A stretch of DNA of 64,000 bases from Hyphomonas neptunium ATCC 15444 (lineage in GTDB: Bacteria; Pseudomonadota; Alphaproteobacteria; Caulobacterales; Hyphomonadaceae): assembly GCF_000013025.1 (NCBI RefSeq), contig NC_008358.1, positions 310,001 to 374,000 of the forward strand. The letters are read 5' to 3'. A model generated the notes under the pieces. It did not search any database. It saw only the letters and a program-made list of their open reading frames with translations, and had not been told where the DNA came from. A program made the translations under genes and the position numbers. Below, piece by piece: positions 33,216-41,460 of this stretch (positions within the stretch are counted from its first letter, which is position 1; every line of letters begins with the position of its first letter).

Positions 33216-33779
33216 GTGACGACAGAGACCCACGCCGAGGCGGTCGATGAAGACCGCCGCAACTTTATTCACATCGCCACAGGCTCCGTCGCGCTCGGCG
33301 GCGCCGCCATGTTCGCCTGGACACTGGTAGACCAGTGGAATCCGGCCGCGGATACCCGCGCGGCATCGGCGCTGGACGTCGATGTTTCCAAGGTTCCGCT
33401 TGGCGGCGAGATCCGCATCCTGATCGGCGGCAAGCCGTTCTTCGTGCGCCACCGCACCCCGTCCGAAATCTCGGCGGCCGAATCGGTGAACGTTTCGATC
33501 CTGCCAGATCCTGAAACCGACGAAGCCCGTCTTCGCCCGAAAGCCGATGGCTCGCTGAACAAGGCGATTCTCGTCACCTCCGGTTCCTGCACCCACCTTG
33601 GCTGCGTCCCGGTCGGCCCGTCTCAGGGCAATACGGGTGATTATGGCGGCTGGTACTGCCCCTGCCACGGGTCGCACTACGACACGTCGGGCCGTATCCG
33701 CAAAGGTCCCGCCCCGTCGAACCTTCCCGTCCCCAACTATCGCTGGGTCTCTGACTCGGTCGTCAACATCTCCCTCTGA
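33216..33779 (+). CDS. petA: ubiquinol-cytochrome c reductase Rieske Fe-S subunit
   Basis: Rieske subunit of the bc1 complex, 187 residues. A Tat-type signal anchor (DRRNFIHIATGSVALGGAAMFAW) leads to the soluble domain. 2Fe-2S ligands: C125 and H127 in CTHLGC, C148 and H151 in CPCHGS, with C130 and C150 forming the family disulfide. The start is GTG 33216, first gene of petABC. The 198-bp gap to hemF must hold the promoter; no specific site is recognised. Electrons pass to cytochrome c1 at the periplasmic face. Confidence 0.95.
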   Translation: MTTETHAEAVDEDRRNFIHIATGSVALGGAAMFAWTLVDQWNPAADTRAASALDVDVSKVPLGGEIRILIGGKPFFVRHRTPSEISAAESVNVSILPDPETDEARLRPKADGSLNKAILVTSGSCTHLGCVPVGPSQGNTGDYGGWYCPCHGSHYDTSGRIRKGPAPSNLPVPNYRWVSDSVVNISL

Positions 33780-33794
33780 GAAGGACACCTTTAG

Positions 33795-35255
33795 ATGAGC
33801 GGACATGACTCCAAATACACGCCCAACTCTGCCTTTGAGCGCTGGCTAGACACCCGCCTGCCGATCATTCGCTTTGCGAATGATACGATGATCACATTCC
33901 CGACGCCGAAAAACCTGAACTACTGGTACATTTTCGGCGGCGTTCTGGCCGTCTGTCTGGCCATCCAGATCATCACCGGCGTTATCCTGGCCATGCACTA
34001 TGAAGCCAGCGTCGATGGCGCCTTTGCTTCGGTCGAGCGCATCATGCGCGACGTGCCCTATGGCTGGCTGCTGCGCTACGTCCACGCCAACGGCGCCTCG
34101 ATGTTCTTCCTCGCCGTTTACCTCCACATGTTCCGCGGTCTCTATTACGGCTCCTACAAGGCGCCCCGCGAAGTGCTGTGGATCATCGGCTGCGTGATCT
34201 ACCTCCTGATGATGGCCACGGCCTTCCTCGGCTACATGCTGCCCTGGGGCCAGATGTCCTATCACGGCTCGAACGTGATCACCGGCCTCTTTGGCGCCAT
34301 TCCGCTGGTCGGCGAAAGCATCCAGACCTGGCTGATGGGTGGCCCTTCGATCGGTAACCAGACGCTCCAGCGCTTCTTCTCGCTGCACTATCTGTTGCCC
34401 TTCATGATCGCCGGCGCTGTCATCCTGCACATCTGGGCGCTGCACGTTCCGGGCAACACCAACCCGACCGGTGTTGAAGTGAAAGACATCGAGAAAGACA
34501 CCGTGCCCTTCCACCCGTACTACACGGTGAAGGATGCCTTCGGCATCGTGCTCTTCCTGATCATGTTTGCCGTCTTCGTCTTCTATGCGCCCAACGTTCT
34601 GGGCCATGCCGACAACTACATCGAGGCGAACGCCCTGGTGACCCCGGCCCACATCGTGCCTGAATGGTATCTGCTGCCGTTCTACGCGATCCTGCGCGCC
34701 ATCACCTTCGACCTTGGCCCCATCGATGCCAAACTCCTCGGCGTCATCTTCATGTTCGCCGCCATTGCAGTGCTCTTCCTGCTGCCCTGGCTCGACACGT
34801 CGAAGGTCAAGTCGATGCGCTACCGTCCGGTGGCCCGTCAGTTCTTCTTCGGCTTCCTGGTCGTCTGCTTCCTGCTTGGCTGGTGCGGCGCGGCCAATCC
34901 GGACGACGCGGTCATCCCGGCGCTGCAGGGCGATCCGAGCCTGGTGGTGAGCTACACGGTGGAGGGCGCCCCGGCGACCACCACCTACAAAGGCGGCGAT
35001 GAAGCGTTTGAAGAAGCCCGCGCCTTCATGGCCAGCCTGCCGGCCGGTACCAACCCCAGCCTCTCGGCTGTTCCGGCGCCGACCTTCGCCTTCCGCCACC
35101 TGTCGCTGATTCTGACCTTCCTGTACTTCGGCTACTTCGTGGCCCTGTTCTTCATCGGCCTGACCGAGAAGCCGAAGGCACTGCCGGAATCGATCCATAA
35201 ATCCGTGCTGAAGCGTAAGCCCAAGGAAACGGGCAATGCAGTGCCGGCTGAGTAA
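33795..35255 (+). CDS. petB: cytochrome b of the bc1 complex, with an unusual loop before the last helix
   Basis: Eight-helix inner-membrane quinol oxidase subunit, 486 residues. Heme b ligands are H97 and H111 (YVHANG, LHMF) and H198 and H212 (SLHYL, ILHIW); the Qo PEWY motif is at 289-292. Compared with the usual ~400-440 residues, there is an extra ~60-residue segment (about 370-430, rich in small and acidic residues) between TM7 and TM8, and an extended basic C-terminus. The helices on both sides look normal. It starts 15 bp after petA; petC follows after 25 bp. Confidence 0.95.
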   Translation: MSGHDSKYTPNSAFERWLDTRLPIIRFANDTMITFPTPKNLNYWYIFGGVLAVCLAIQIITGVILAMHYEASVDGAFASVERIMRDVPYGWLLRYVHANGASMFFLAVYLHMFRGLYYGSYKAPREVLWIIGCVIYLLMMATAFLGYMLPWGQMSYHGSNVITGLFGAIPLVGESIQTWLMGGPSIGNQTLQRFFSLHYLLPFMIAGAVILHIWALHVPGNTNPTGVEVKDIEKDTVPFHPYYTVKDAFGIVLFLIMFAVFVFYAPNVLGHADNYIEANALVTPAHIVPEWYLLPFYAILRAITFDLGPIDAKLLGVIFMFAAIAVLFLLPWLDTSKVKSMRYRPVARQFFFGFLVVCFLLGWCGAANPDDAVIPALQGDPSLVVSYTVEGAPATTTYKGGDEAFEEARAFMASLPAGTNPSLSAVPAPTFAFRHLSLILTFLYFGYFVALFFIGLTEKPKALPESIHKSVLKRKPKETGNAVPAE

Positions 35256-35280
35256 GATGCAAGCTGGGGAAAGAAAGAAC

Positions 35281-36240
35281 ATGAAAACCTTCCGCATCCT
35301 CGCTGCTGGCCTGATGGGCCTGGCCTTTGCAGGCCTCGCCCATGCTGCAGGCGGCTCGAAGCACCCGCACGGCCCCGAAGAAGGCTGGCCGTTTGAAGGC
35401 GTCACCGGTCAGTTTGACAAGGCGTCGGTCCAGCGTGGCTATCAGGTCTACAAGCAGGTCTGTTCCAGCTGCCACGGCATGAAGCTGATGAGCTACCGCA
35501 ACCTCGGTGAGCCCGGCGGCCCGTTCTATGATCCGGCCTATCCCAACCCGAACGACAACCCGTTCGTGAAGGCATTGGCGGCCGAGAACGAAGTCATGAA
35601 CGCCACGCCCAACGACACGGGCGAGTATGACTATCGCCCCGCCATGCCGGCGGACCGTTTCCGCGCGCCGTTCCCGAACGACGCGGCGGCCCGCGCGGCC
35701 AATGGCGGCGCCCTGCCGCCCGATCTCTCGGTGATGGTCAAGGCCCGCCACTATGGCGCGGACTATATCTTCGACCTGATGACCGGTTATCCCGACCCCA
35801 CGCTGTTTGAAGACCGTGAAGTCCAGGAGAATGGCGAGACGCTTTACCAGAAAGTGCTCGACGTTTCGAAGTTCGAGAAGCTCGGCGACTACCGCCCCGA
35901 GCACACCTCCTACCTCGTCCAGCCGGCTGGCCAGTACTACAACCCCTATATGGCGGGCGACACCACGCCCAACTATGAGGGCGACCCGCGCCATGCTCCG
36001 CCCGGCGGCTTCCTCGCCATGGCCCCGCAACTGACGGACGGCCGCGTCGAGTATACCGACGGCACCGAGGCAACGGCTGAGCAGATGGCCTATGACGTGG
36101 CCCAGTTCCTGGCCTGGGCGTCCGAGCCCAAGCTGGAAGCGCGCAAGCGCACGGGCCTGGCCACCATGGCCTTCCTGCTGATCCTCACAACGCTGCTCTG
36201 GTTCTCCTACAAGCAGATCTGGCGCAAGGTTGAGCACTAG
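35281..36240 (+). CDS. petC: cytochrome c1
   Basis: Heme c subunit of the bc1 complex, 319 residues. Sec signal peptide (FRILAAGLMGLAFAGLAHA), covalent heme site CSSCH (61-65), conserved RYYxPGP-type region altered but ADRFRAPFPND and the NGGALPPDLSVMVKAR block intact, Met ligand in LAMAPQL, and a C-terminal membrane anchor (MAFLLILTTLLWFSYKQIW). Start ATG 35281 follows GGGGAAAGAAAG; an earlier in-frame ATG at 35236 would mask the signal peptide. Completes the petABC operon. Confidence 0.95.
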   Translation: MKTFRILAAGLMGLAFAGLAHAAGGSKHPHGPEEGWPFEGVTGQFDKASVQRGYQVYKQVCSSCHGMKLMSYRNLGEPGGPFYDPAYPNPNDNPFVKALAAENEVMNATPNDTGEYDYRPAMPADRFRAPFPNDAAARAANGGALPPDLSVMVKARHYGADYIFDLMTGYPDPTLFEDREVQENGETLYQKVLDVSKFEKLGDYRPEHTSYLVQPAGQYYNPYMAGDTTPNYEGDPRHAPPGGFLAMAPQLTDGRVEYTDGTEATAEQMAYDVAQFLAWASEPKLEARKRTGLATMAFLLILTTLLWFSYKQIWRKVEH

Positions 36241-36255
36241 TCTCAGCCCCGCAGC

Positions 36256-36774
36256 ATGAAACCTTCGATAGCCATCCGCAGGGCCACCCCTTCGGATGGC
36301 TTTCTCGTTGAGGGGCTGACGCGCCGCATCTGGACCGGCCGGGTCAGCGCCGAGTCCACCGTCTTCCGCGAAACGCCCGAAACCGTTGCGGCCCAGATCA
36401 CGAAGGGCGGCGGCGTCATTCTGGAAATCGATGGCGCGCCTGCCGGCTCCGGCCGCTGGGTCGCCGTGCCCGGCCCGGCGGGGCAGGGGCGCTGGATGGA
36501 GGTCAAACGCATCGGCGTTCTCCCCGCCTTCACCGGCCGCGGCCATGGCGCGCTGATCCTGGACGCACTCGAACAGATGGGCCGGGAACAGGCCATGGCA
36601 GGCGCCCAGCTCGCCATCCGCGCCGACCAGCCCCGCCTGATCGACTTCTATGCCCGCCTTGGCTACGTCCTTGCCGAAGATGTCGAGCTGACAACCCATA
36701 ACCCCCTCTCGCCCCCGCCCACCGGCATGCGAAAGTGGTTTATAGAACACCCAACACCAAAGGAGCGCGCATGA
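36256..36774 (+). CDS. GNAT N-acetyltransferase coupled to mtnP
   Basis: Acetyltransferase of 172 residues with RIGVLPAFTGRGHGALILDALEQM (motif A acetyl-CoA loop) and LIDFYARLGYVLAE (motif B). It lies 15 bp after petC and ends in an ATGA overlap with mtnP, so it is co-translated with MTA phosphorylase. Substrate unknown; a link to polyamine or methionine salvage is only an inference from the overlap. Confidence 0.85.
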   Translation: MKPSIAIRRATPSDGFLVEGLTRRIWTGRVSAESTVFRETPETVAAQITKGGGVILEIDGAPAGSGRWVAVPGPAGQGRWMEVKRIGVLPAFTGRGHGALILDALEQMGREQAMAGAQLAIRADQPRLIDFYARLGYVLAEDVELTTHNPLSPPPTGMRKWFIEHPTPKERA

Positions 36775-37649
36775 GCGGCTGGAAACTCGGGATCATCGGC
36801 GGCTCCGGCCTCTACGCGCTGGACGGTCTGGAAGACCGGCGCGAGCATACCGTTGAAACCCCTTGGGGGCCCCCGTCTGATGCCCTCGTCTCCGGCCGCA
36901 TCGGCGAGGTCGAGCTTGTCTTCCTCCCCCGTCACGGCAAGGGCCACCGCCTCACGCCCACCGACGTGCCCTACCGCGCCAATATCGCCGCCCTGAAAAT
37001 GGCCGGCGTCACCGATGTCCTCTCCATCTCCGCCTGCGGCTCGCTGCAGGAGCAGTATGCCCCCGGCGAGGTCGTCGCCGCTGACCAGTTCATCGACCGG
37101 ACCGTCAGCCGCGAGAAAACCTTCTTCGGCGCCGGGCTCGTCGGCCATGTCTCGATGGCTGAGCCCGTCTGCGCCCGGCTCTCGGCCCTCGCGGCCAATG
37201 CGATGGAAGCGGTCGGCGGCAAGGTCCACCGCGGCGGAACCTATCTCGCGATGGAAGGCCCGCAATTCTCGTCGCTCGCCGAAAGCCGCCTCTACCGCCA
37301 ATGGGGCTGCGATGTGATCGGCATGACCAACATGCCCGAAGCCAAGCTCGCCCGCGAGGCAGAGCTGCCCTACGCCACCCTCGCCATGGTCACCGATTAT
37401 GACTGCTGGCGCGCCGACACGGACGCGGTCACGGTCACCAATGTGCTCGAAATCATGGCGCAGAACACCGCGCTTGCCCGCCGCGCCATCCTCCAGCTCG
37501 CCCACAGCCTGAACGGTACGCCGCGTACACTCTCGCCGCAGGGCATTGAAACCTGTCTGGATTTTGCCCTGATTACGGCGCCAGACCTACGCGATCCTGT
37601 CATGATTGATAAGCTGCGGGCGATTGCAGGGCGCGCGCTCGGCGTTTAG
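36771..37649 (+). CDS. mtnP: S-methyl-5'-thioadenosine phosphorylase
   Basis: Methionine salvage enzyme (MTA + Pi to adenine + 5-methylthioribose-1-P), 292 residues. Phosphate site IIGGSGLYAL and PRHGKGHRLTPTDVPYRANI, ISACGSLQEQYAPGEVVAADQFIDRT, and AMEGPQFSSLAESRLYRQWGCDVIGMTNMPEAKLAREAELPYAT (split across active-site loop) with VTDYDCW are the MTAP pattern. Start chosen at ATG 36771 with AAGGAG 6 bases upstream. No other salvage genes are adjacent. Confidence 0.94.
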   Translation: MSGWKLGIIGGSGLYALDGLEDRREHTVETPWGPPSDALVSGRIGEVELVFLPRHGKGHRLTPTDVPYRANIAALKMAGVTDVLSISACGSLQEQYAPGEVVAADQFIDRTVSREKTFFGAGLVGHVSMAEPVCARLSALAANAMEAVGGKVHRGGTYLAMEGPQFSSLAESRLYRQWGCDVIGMTNMPEAKLAREAELPYATLAMVTDYDCWRADTDAVTVTNVLEIMAQNTALARRAILQLAHSLNGTPRTLSPQGIETCLDFALITAPDLRDPVMIDKLRAIAGRALGV

Positions 37650-37720
37650 AAGTCGGTAACGTCTGGCGTTTGCCCGGCGCGGGCGGGCACGTTTCGGGTC
37701 CAGCCTGAGGGGGACTCAGA

Positions 37721-38719
37721 ATGAGCGAAGCACAGTTTCATACCTTCCTGACCGGCGGCCTGGCCCTGCTGATCGCGCTGATGACGGTGGTCGCGTGGAA
37801 TCTCTGGCGCATGCGCCAGGAGGCAACCGCCGGCGCGGCGTCGGCTCTGGAAGGCGTCGCACATGAGCTGCGGGTAAACCTGCAACGGATGATCAGCGAA
37901 CTCTCCCAGGTTGCCCACCATCCCGGCATCGGCCCGGATGTCATCCTGCCGGTCCGCAGCCCCCAGCTCGACGGGGTCAACCGCTCCCTGATCAACACAA
38001 ATCGCAACGGCATCGCCGTTCTGGGCAACACCTATCAGGAAATCGAAGCCCGCAAGCTCGGCCTGCGCGCGGTTCTGGCTCAGGGCAGGGCGCCGGAAAC
38101 CGAGCTCGACGACGCGATGGACGCCGCCATCAACGGCATCGCCGCCCTCTATATCTGGGAAGTCCACAAGGGCGCGCTGCCTGCCGAGATCGGCCGGGTG
38201 CGCAGCTGGTCGGTGCGCGACTGGATGAAGGAAAAGAATTTCCGCGCCGAGGCCTTCCCCGGCCTGCATCTGCGCGATGAAGTGGTCGAGCGCCTGCGCC
38301 TTTACGGCCTGGAGCTGACCCCCCGTCCGCTGACCCATACGGCGTGGGAGTATTACTCCATGCAGTATGATCGCCACGCCGATGAGCAGGGGCCCCTGGG
38401 CCGCCGCCGCGTGAAGAAGGAAAAGCCCGAAGGCAAGGGCGGCTTCTTCGGTTTCGGCCGCAAGAAGGACGAAGAGGCCGAGGCCGGCGAAGAGGCTCAG
38501 CTGACGGACGCTGACGATTACGCGCAATACGAGGAAGACAACCGCTTCCCCGATGAGGCCGAGGCCTACGCGCCCGAAGTCGCCCCGGCAGACCCCGAGC
38601 CCGAAGAAGTCTATGACACAGAGGCCGGCGCGGACGAAGACTTTGATGAGACCGCCGATGAAGCCCTGGATGAGGAAGACGGCCCCCATGATGAAACAGA
38701 CCCTCCGCGTACCAACTAG
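37721..38719 (+). CDS. membrane-anchored protein with long acidic tail
   Basis: Unrecognised protein of 332 residues: one N-terminal membrane helix (FLTGGLALLIALMTVVAWNLW), a helical domain containing ELRVNLQRMISELSQVAHHPG and YIWEVHKGALPAEIGRVRSWSVRDWMKEKNF, a basic linker (GRRRVKKEKP, FGFGRKKDEE), and a strongly acidic tail of about 90 residues (E/D plus Pro/Ala). Probably an envelope scaffold or cytosolic-facing anchor. Its last 29-32 bases overlap the next gene, suggesting coupling. Confidence 0.75.
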   Translation: MSEAQFHTFLTGGLALLIALMTVVAWNLWRMRQEATAGAASALEGVAHELRVNLQRMISELSQVAHHPGIGPDVILPVRSPQLDGVNRSLINTNRNGIAVLGNTYQEIEARKLGLRAVLAQGRAPETELDDAMDAAINGIAALYIWEVHKGALPAEIGRVRSWSVRDWMKEKNFRAEAFPGLHLRDEVVERLRLYGLELTPRPLTHTAWEYYSMQYDRHADEQGPLGRRRVKKEKPEGKGGFFGFGRKKDEEAEAGEEAQLTDADDYAQYEEDNRFPDEAEAYAPEVAPADPEPEEVYDTEAGADEDFDETADEALDEEDGPHDETDPPRTN

Positions 38720-39173
38720 GTTGGCCGCTGCCGTCACCGGCGCCGCCTTTCTGTTCCTCGCCGCCTGCGCCACGTCCGGCGTCAGCCCGGCGGCCGAGAC
38801 GGCCGAGGAAGCCGCCATCCTCAGCCTGCTCGAAGCCCAGGATGTCGCCTGGAATGACGGCGACATCGAAGGCTTCATGGCGGGCTACTGGAAGTCACCG
38901 GATCTGCGCTTTGCCTCGGGCGGCAACATCACCCGCGGCTGGGACCAGACGCTGGCGCGCTACAAGGCCCGCTACGGCACCGGCGCCGAAATGGGCACTC
39001 TGACGACCTCCGATCACGAGATCGACATCCTCTCGGCCGACGCCGCCATCGCCCATGGCAAATGGCAGCTCGACTGGCAGGGCAAACAGCCCTGGGGCCT
39101 CTACACTCTTATCCTGCGCAAGGTTGAGGGCGACTGGCTGATTGTGTCTGACACCACCACCGCCGCCGAATAA
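38688..39173 (+). CDS. SnoaL/DUF4440-like lipoprotein
   Basis: Protein of about 160 residues with a lipoprotein signal (LAAAVTGAAFLFLAAC, lipobox LAAC) and a single NTF2-like domain (ILSLLEAQDVAWNDGDIEGFMAGYWKS, FASGGNITRGWDQTLARYKARY, AIAHGKWQLDW, WLIVSDTTTAAE), the SnoaL/DUF4440 fold. Such domains bind small molecules or act as isomerases; here the ligand is unknown. Start at either of two adjacent ATGs (38688/38691), inside the previous gene. A hairpin shared with the convergent fasciclin gene follows. Confidence 0.82.
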   Translation: MMKQTLRVPTRLAAAVTGAAFLFLAACATSGVSPAAETAEEAAILSLLEAQDVAWNDGDIEGFMAGYWKSPDLRFASGGNITRGWDQTLARYKARYGTGAEMGTLTTSDHEIDILSADAAIAHGKWQLDWQGKQPWGLYTLILRKVEGDWLIVSDTTTAAE

Positions 39174-39194
39174 CCCCCGTCACGCAAAGCGAAA

Positions 39195-39224
39195 GCCCCG
39201 CCTGGGTTTGACGCCAGACGGGGC
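39195..39224 (-). terminator. terminator-like hairpin of fasciclin gene 1
   Basis: GCCCCG-C-CTGG / CCAG-A-CGGGGC with an 8-base loop, followed on the minus strand by GCTTTCGCTTTG. Lies between the ends of two converging genes. Confidence 0.55.
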
Positions 39225-39254
39225 CCACACACGGGGTACTCTCCAATATGCCCC

Positions 39255-39803
39255 TCACGGGGCCGGCAGGAGAACGGTATCGATGGCGTGGATCACGCCA
39301 TTCGAAGCTTCAATATCGGGCAGGGTCACGGCGGCATTGTTGACGCGCACGCCCGAAATCGGGTCAGACGCATCAATCGCCAGCGGCCCGTTCAGCGTCT
39401 CCGCCGTCAGCTGCTGGCCGTCCAGATCCGCTGTCGTCAGCTTGGCGCCGGAAACCACATGCATCTTTACCAACGCCGCCAACTGGCTGCGATTGTCTGG
39501 CTGCATCAGGCGCTCCAGCGTGCCGGCGGGCATTTTTGCAAAGGCGGCATCGGTCGGCGCAAACACCGTGTACGGACCAGGGCCTTTCAGCTCATCGGCC
39601 AGCCCGGCCGCTTCGGCGGCAGACAGCAATGTGTTGAACGCGCCGGTATTGGCCGCGGCTTCGACCACATCGGTTTGGCCTTCGCCCTCTGCGCCGGTCC
39701 AGTACTGGGCAGGGTGGATCAGGTTTTGTGGGACAGGCCCGCCCGCCAGCGCAGGACCCGCCAGCAGCAGCGCGGCAAGGGCCGCAGGGATCAGCGTTTT
39801 CAT
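39255..39803 (-). CDS. fasciclin-domain secreted protein 1
   Basis: Exported protein of 182 residues: Sec signal (IPAALAALLLAGPALA) and one FAS1 domain with the H1 box YTVFAPTDAAFAKMP and H2 box [24 protein letters not shown] is the central YH-type element. FAS1 domains mediate adhesion in the envelope or matrix. First (distal) of three tandem paralogues, each separated by more than 100 bp and probably with its own promoter. Upstream: an EcfG-like promoter with one mismatch. Confidence 0.93.
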   Translation of the reverse strand: MKTLIPAALAALLLAGPALAGGPVPQNLIHPAQYWTGAEGEGQTDVVEAAANTGAFNTLLSAAEAAGLADELKGPGPYTVFAPTDAAFAKMPAGTLERLMQPDNRSQLAALVKMHVVSGAKLTTADLDGQQLTAETLNGPLAIDASDPISGVRVNNAAVTLPDIEASNGVIHAIDTVLLPAP

Positions 39804-39857
39804 GGCGTCCTCCTTTGAAGGTTTGGTATTCAGGCTTCGACGCCCGCTAACCCCATC

Positions 39858-39882
39858 AATGACAAGCGCGGCGGATGGTTCC
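39858..39882 (-). promoter_or_regulatory. EcfG-like promoter of fasciclin gene 1 (one mismatch)
   Basis: Minus strand GGAAC (39882-39878), 16 bases, CATT (39861-39858): consensus -35 and spacing, one mismatch in the -10 (CATT for CGTT). It lies 55 bp before the start codon, almost the same distance as the exact promoter of fasciclin gene 2. Confidence 0.45.
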
Positions 39883-39929
39883 CCGGCCTGTCCAAGGTTT
39901 AATGACGCGCTTGAAAGTCGGCCTACGGA

Positions 39930-40493
39930 TTATCCTGCCGGCAGCAGCAGCGTATCGATCGCCAGGATCACGCCGTTGGACGCCCGAATATCCGGCCCGT
40001 CCACAGACACCGCATTCACCCACACGCCGGATGCCGGATCGGTGCCATCAATCGCCACCGGCCCGTTGAGCGTTTCGGCAGTAAACTGTTGCCCGCTCGC
40101 CTTTTCAGCCGTGATCACATCGCCGGCCACAACATGCATCTGCAGCAGGGCGATCAGCTGATCGCGGTTTTCCGGCTTCATCAGGGTTTCCATTGCCCCA
40201 TCGGGCAGCTTGGCAAACGCGGCGTCGGTTGGCGCAAAGATCGTATAGGCGCCGGGCCCGCTGAGCGCTTCCTCCACGCCCGCTGCATTGATGGCAGACA
40301 GCAGCGTGGAAAATTTCCCGGCCTCCGAAGCCTTGGCCAGCAATGTGTCCGAAGGCTGGGCGGAAACAGCGGCAACGGCGCGCGCCTTTCCAAGACCGAT
40401 ACTGGCATTCATGCTTCCGGCGGCGTCAGATTCAGCCAGCGCGGGCAGGGCGATCATAAGGGCCGCAGAAGCGGCAGCAATCAGCGTCTTCAT
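39930..40493 (-). CDS. fasciclin-domain secreted protein 2
   Basis: Exported protein of 187 residues with signal MKTLIAAASAALMIALPALA and a FAS1 domain (YTIFAPTDAAFAKLP, LIALLQMHVVAG, NGVILAIDTLLLP). It has a longer spacer after the signal (AVAAVSAQPSDTLLAKASEAGKF) than its neighbours. GGAGG lies 4-7 bases before two adjacent ATGs (40496, 40493). Middle gene of the tandem set. An exact EcfG promoter lies 51 bp upstream, marking general stress control. Confidence 0.93.
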   Translation of the reverse strand: MKTLIAAASAALMIALPALAESDAAGSMNASIGLGKARAVAAVSAQPSDTLLAKASEAGKFSTLLSAINAAGVEEALSGPGAYTIFAPTDAAFAKLPDGAMETLMKPENRDQLIALLQMHVVAGDVITAEKASGQQFTAETLNGPVAIDGTDPASGVWVNAVSVDGPDIRASNGVILAIDTLLLPAG

Positions 40494-40543
40494 CATCAGT
40501 CCTCCGGCAGCCACCGTCGAGAATTCGTTTCTTTCAGGTTAAA

Positions 40544-40568
40544 AACGACCGCCACGAAGATTCGTTCC
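40544..40568 (-). promoter_or_regulatory. EcfG (general stress) promoter of fasciclin gene 2
   Basis: Minus strand GGAAC (40568-40564), 16 bases, CGTT (40547-40544), exact match to the EcfG consensus. The -10 is 51 bp before ATG 40493. Confidence 0.7.
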
Positions 40569-40630
40569 CGGTGTATTTTCAGATTCTCTCCTGAGGCGAA
40601 TATTTTCCGCCCGTTACGCCAGTGCCTTGC

Positions 40631-40662
40631 AAAAAAAATGCCTGGGCATTGCGGCCCAGGCA
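40631..40662 (-). terminator. intrinsic terminator of fasciclin gene 3
   Basis: Stem TGCCTGGGC / GCCCAGGCA with a 6-base loop, followed on the minus strand by eight T (A tract at 40631-40638). A textbook intrinsic terminator after the 40712 stop. Confidence 0.9.
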
Positions 40663-40711
40663 CAGGTTCAGATGGAGGGGAAGGCGTCAGGCCCAGTGTG
40701 TCAGGCCAGTG

Positions 40712-41245
40712 TCAGCTGGCGGGCAGCAACACCGTGTCGATCACATGGATGATGCCGTTGCTGGTCTTGATGTCGGCGGTCGTCACGGTCGCGCCATTCA
40801 CGGTCACGCCATCGGTCCCGTCGATTGAAACCGTGCCATTCATCGTTTCGGCGTCCATCACCTTGCCGGCGAGATCCTTGGATTTCACCTTGCCGGAGAT
40901 CACGTGCATTTTCAGGATACCGGCCAGGGCGTCCTTGTTTTCCGGCAGCAGCAGCGACTCAACCGTGCCTGCGGGCAGCTTGGCAAAGGCTTCATCGGTG
41001 GGCGCAAACACGGTCAGCGGGCCTTCGCCCTTCAGCGCGTCCACGAGGCCTGCCGCCTCGGCTGCTGCCAGCAGCGTAGTGAAGCTGCCAGCCGCCGCAG
41101 CGGTTTCAACGATGTCGGTGGTGGGCTTCTCATAGCCGGCCTTCTCGGCCTTCTCGCCTTTTTCATGCTTGCCGCCATGATGGTCAGCGGCGGCGGGCAG
41201 GGCGATCAGCAGCGCGGCGGCTGCCGCAGAAATAAACATCTTCAT
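40712..41245 (-). CDS. fasciclin-domain secreted protein 3
   Basis: Exported protein of 177 residues: signal ([17 protein letters not shown]), then a charged His/Lys/Glu-rich spacer ([20 protein letters not shown]) and one FAS1 domain ([40 protein letters not shown]). The spacer could bind metal or associate with polyanions; that is inference. Upstream it shares a 14-base element (CCAAkGTTTAATGA, plus-strand reading) with fasciclin gene 1 at nearly the same distance. It has its own terminator. Confidence 0.93.
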   Translation of the reverse strand: MKMFISAAAAALLIALPAAADHHGGKHEKGEKAEKAGYEKPTTDIVETAAAAGSFTTLLAAAEAAGLVDALKGEGPLTVFAPTDEAFAKLPAGTVESLLLPENKDALAGILKMHVISGKVKSKDLAGKVMDAETMNGTVSIDGTDGVTVNGATVTTADIKTSNGIIHVIDTVLLPAS

Positions 41246-41332
41246 GGGTAAATCCTGTCTTCAAACGGGCGCTGGAAGGATGTCCAACTGGTATCGTGTA
41301 CGGCGCGCGATAGAAAATGGGTCACTCCCTTT

Positions 41333-41346
41333 CCAATGTTTAATGA
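41333..41346 (-). promoter_or_regulatory. upstream element shared by fasciclin genes 1 and 3
   Basis: CCAATGTTTAATGA at 41333-41346 and CCAAGGTTTAATGA at 39892-39905 (plus-strand reading) agree at 13 of 14 bases and lie 88 and 89 bp from their respective start codons. Possible activator site or remnant of promoter duplication. Confidence 0.35.
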
Positions 41347-41460
41347 TTTCAGGGCCGGAACCCCCATCAATCCTGCCCGTAGTGTCGATAACCTTCACGC
41401 GCTTGTCAGAAACCCTCTCTGTCCAAGCCGCGCGGATGCCTGCTATAAACAGAGTTGCTC

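Noticed and set aside
41357..41381. EcfG promoter for the DjlA-like gene
   Set aside because: GGAAC-N16-CGTA has a -10 mismatch and lies 80 bp from the start; kept only as a note.
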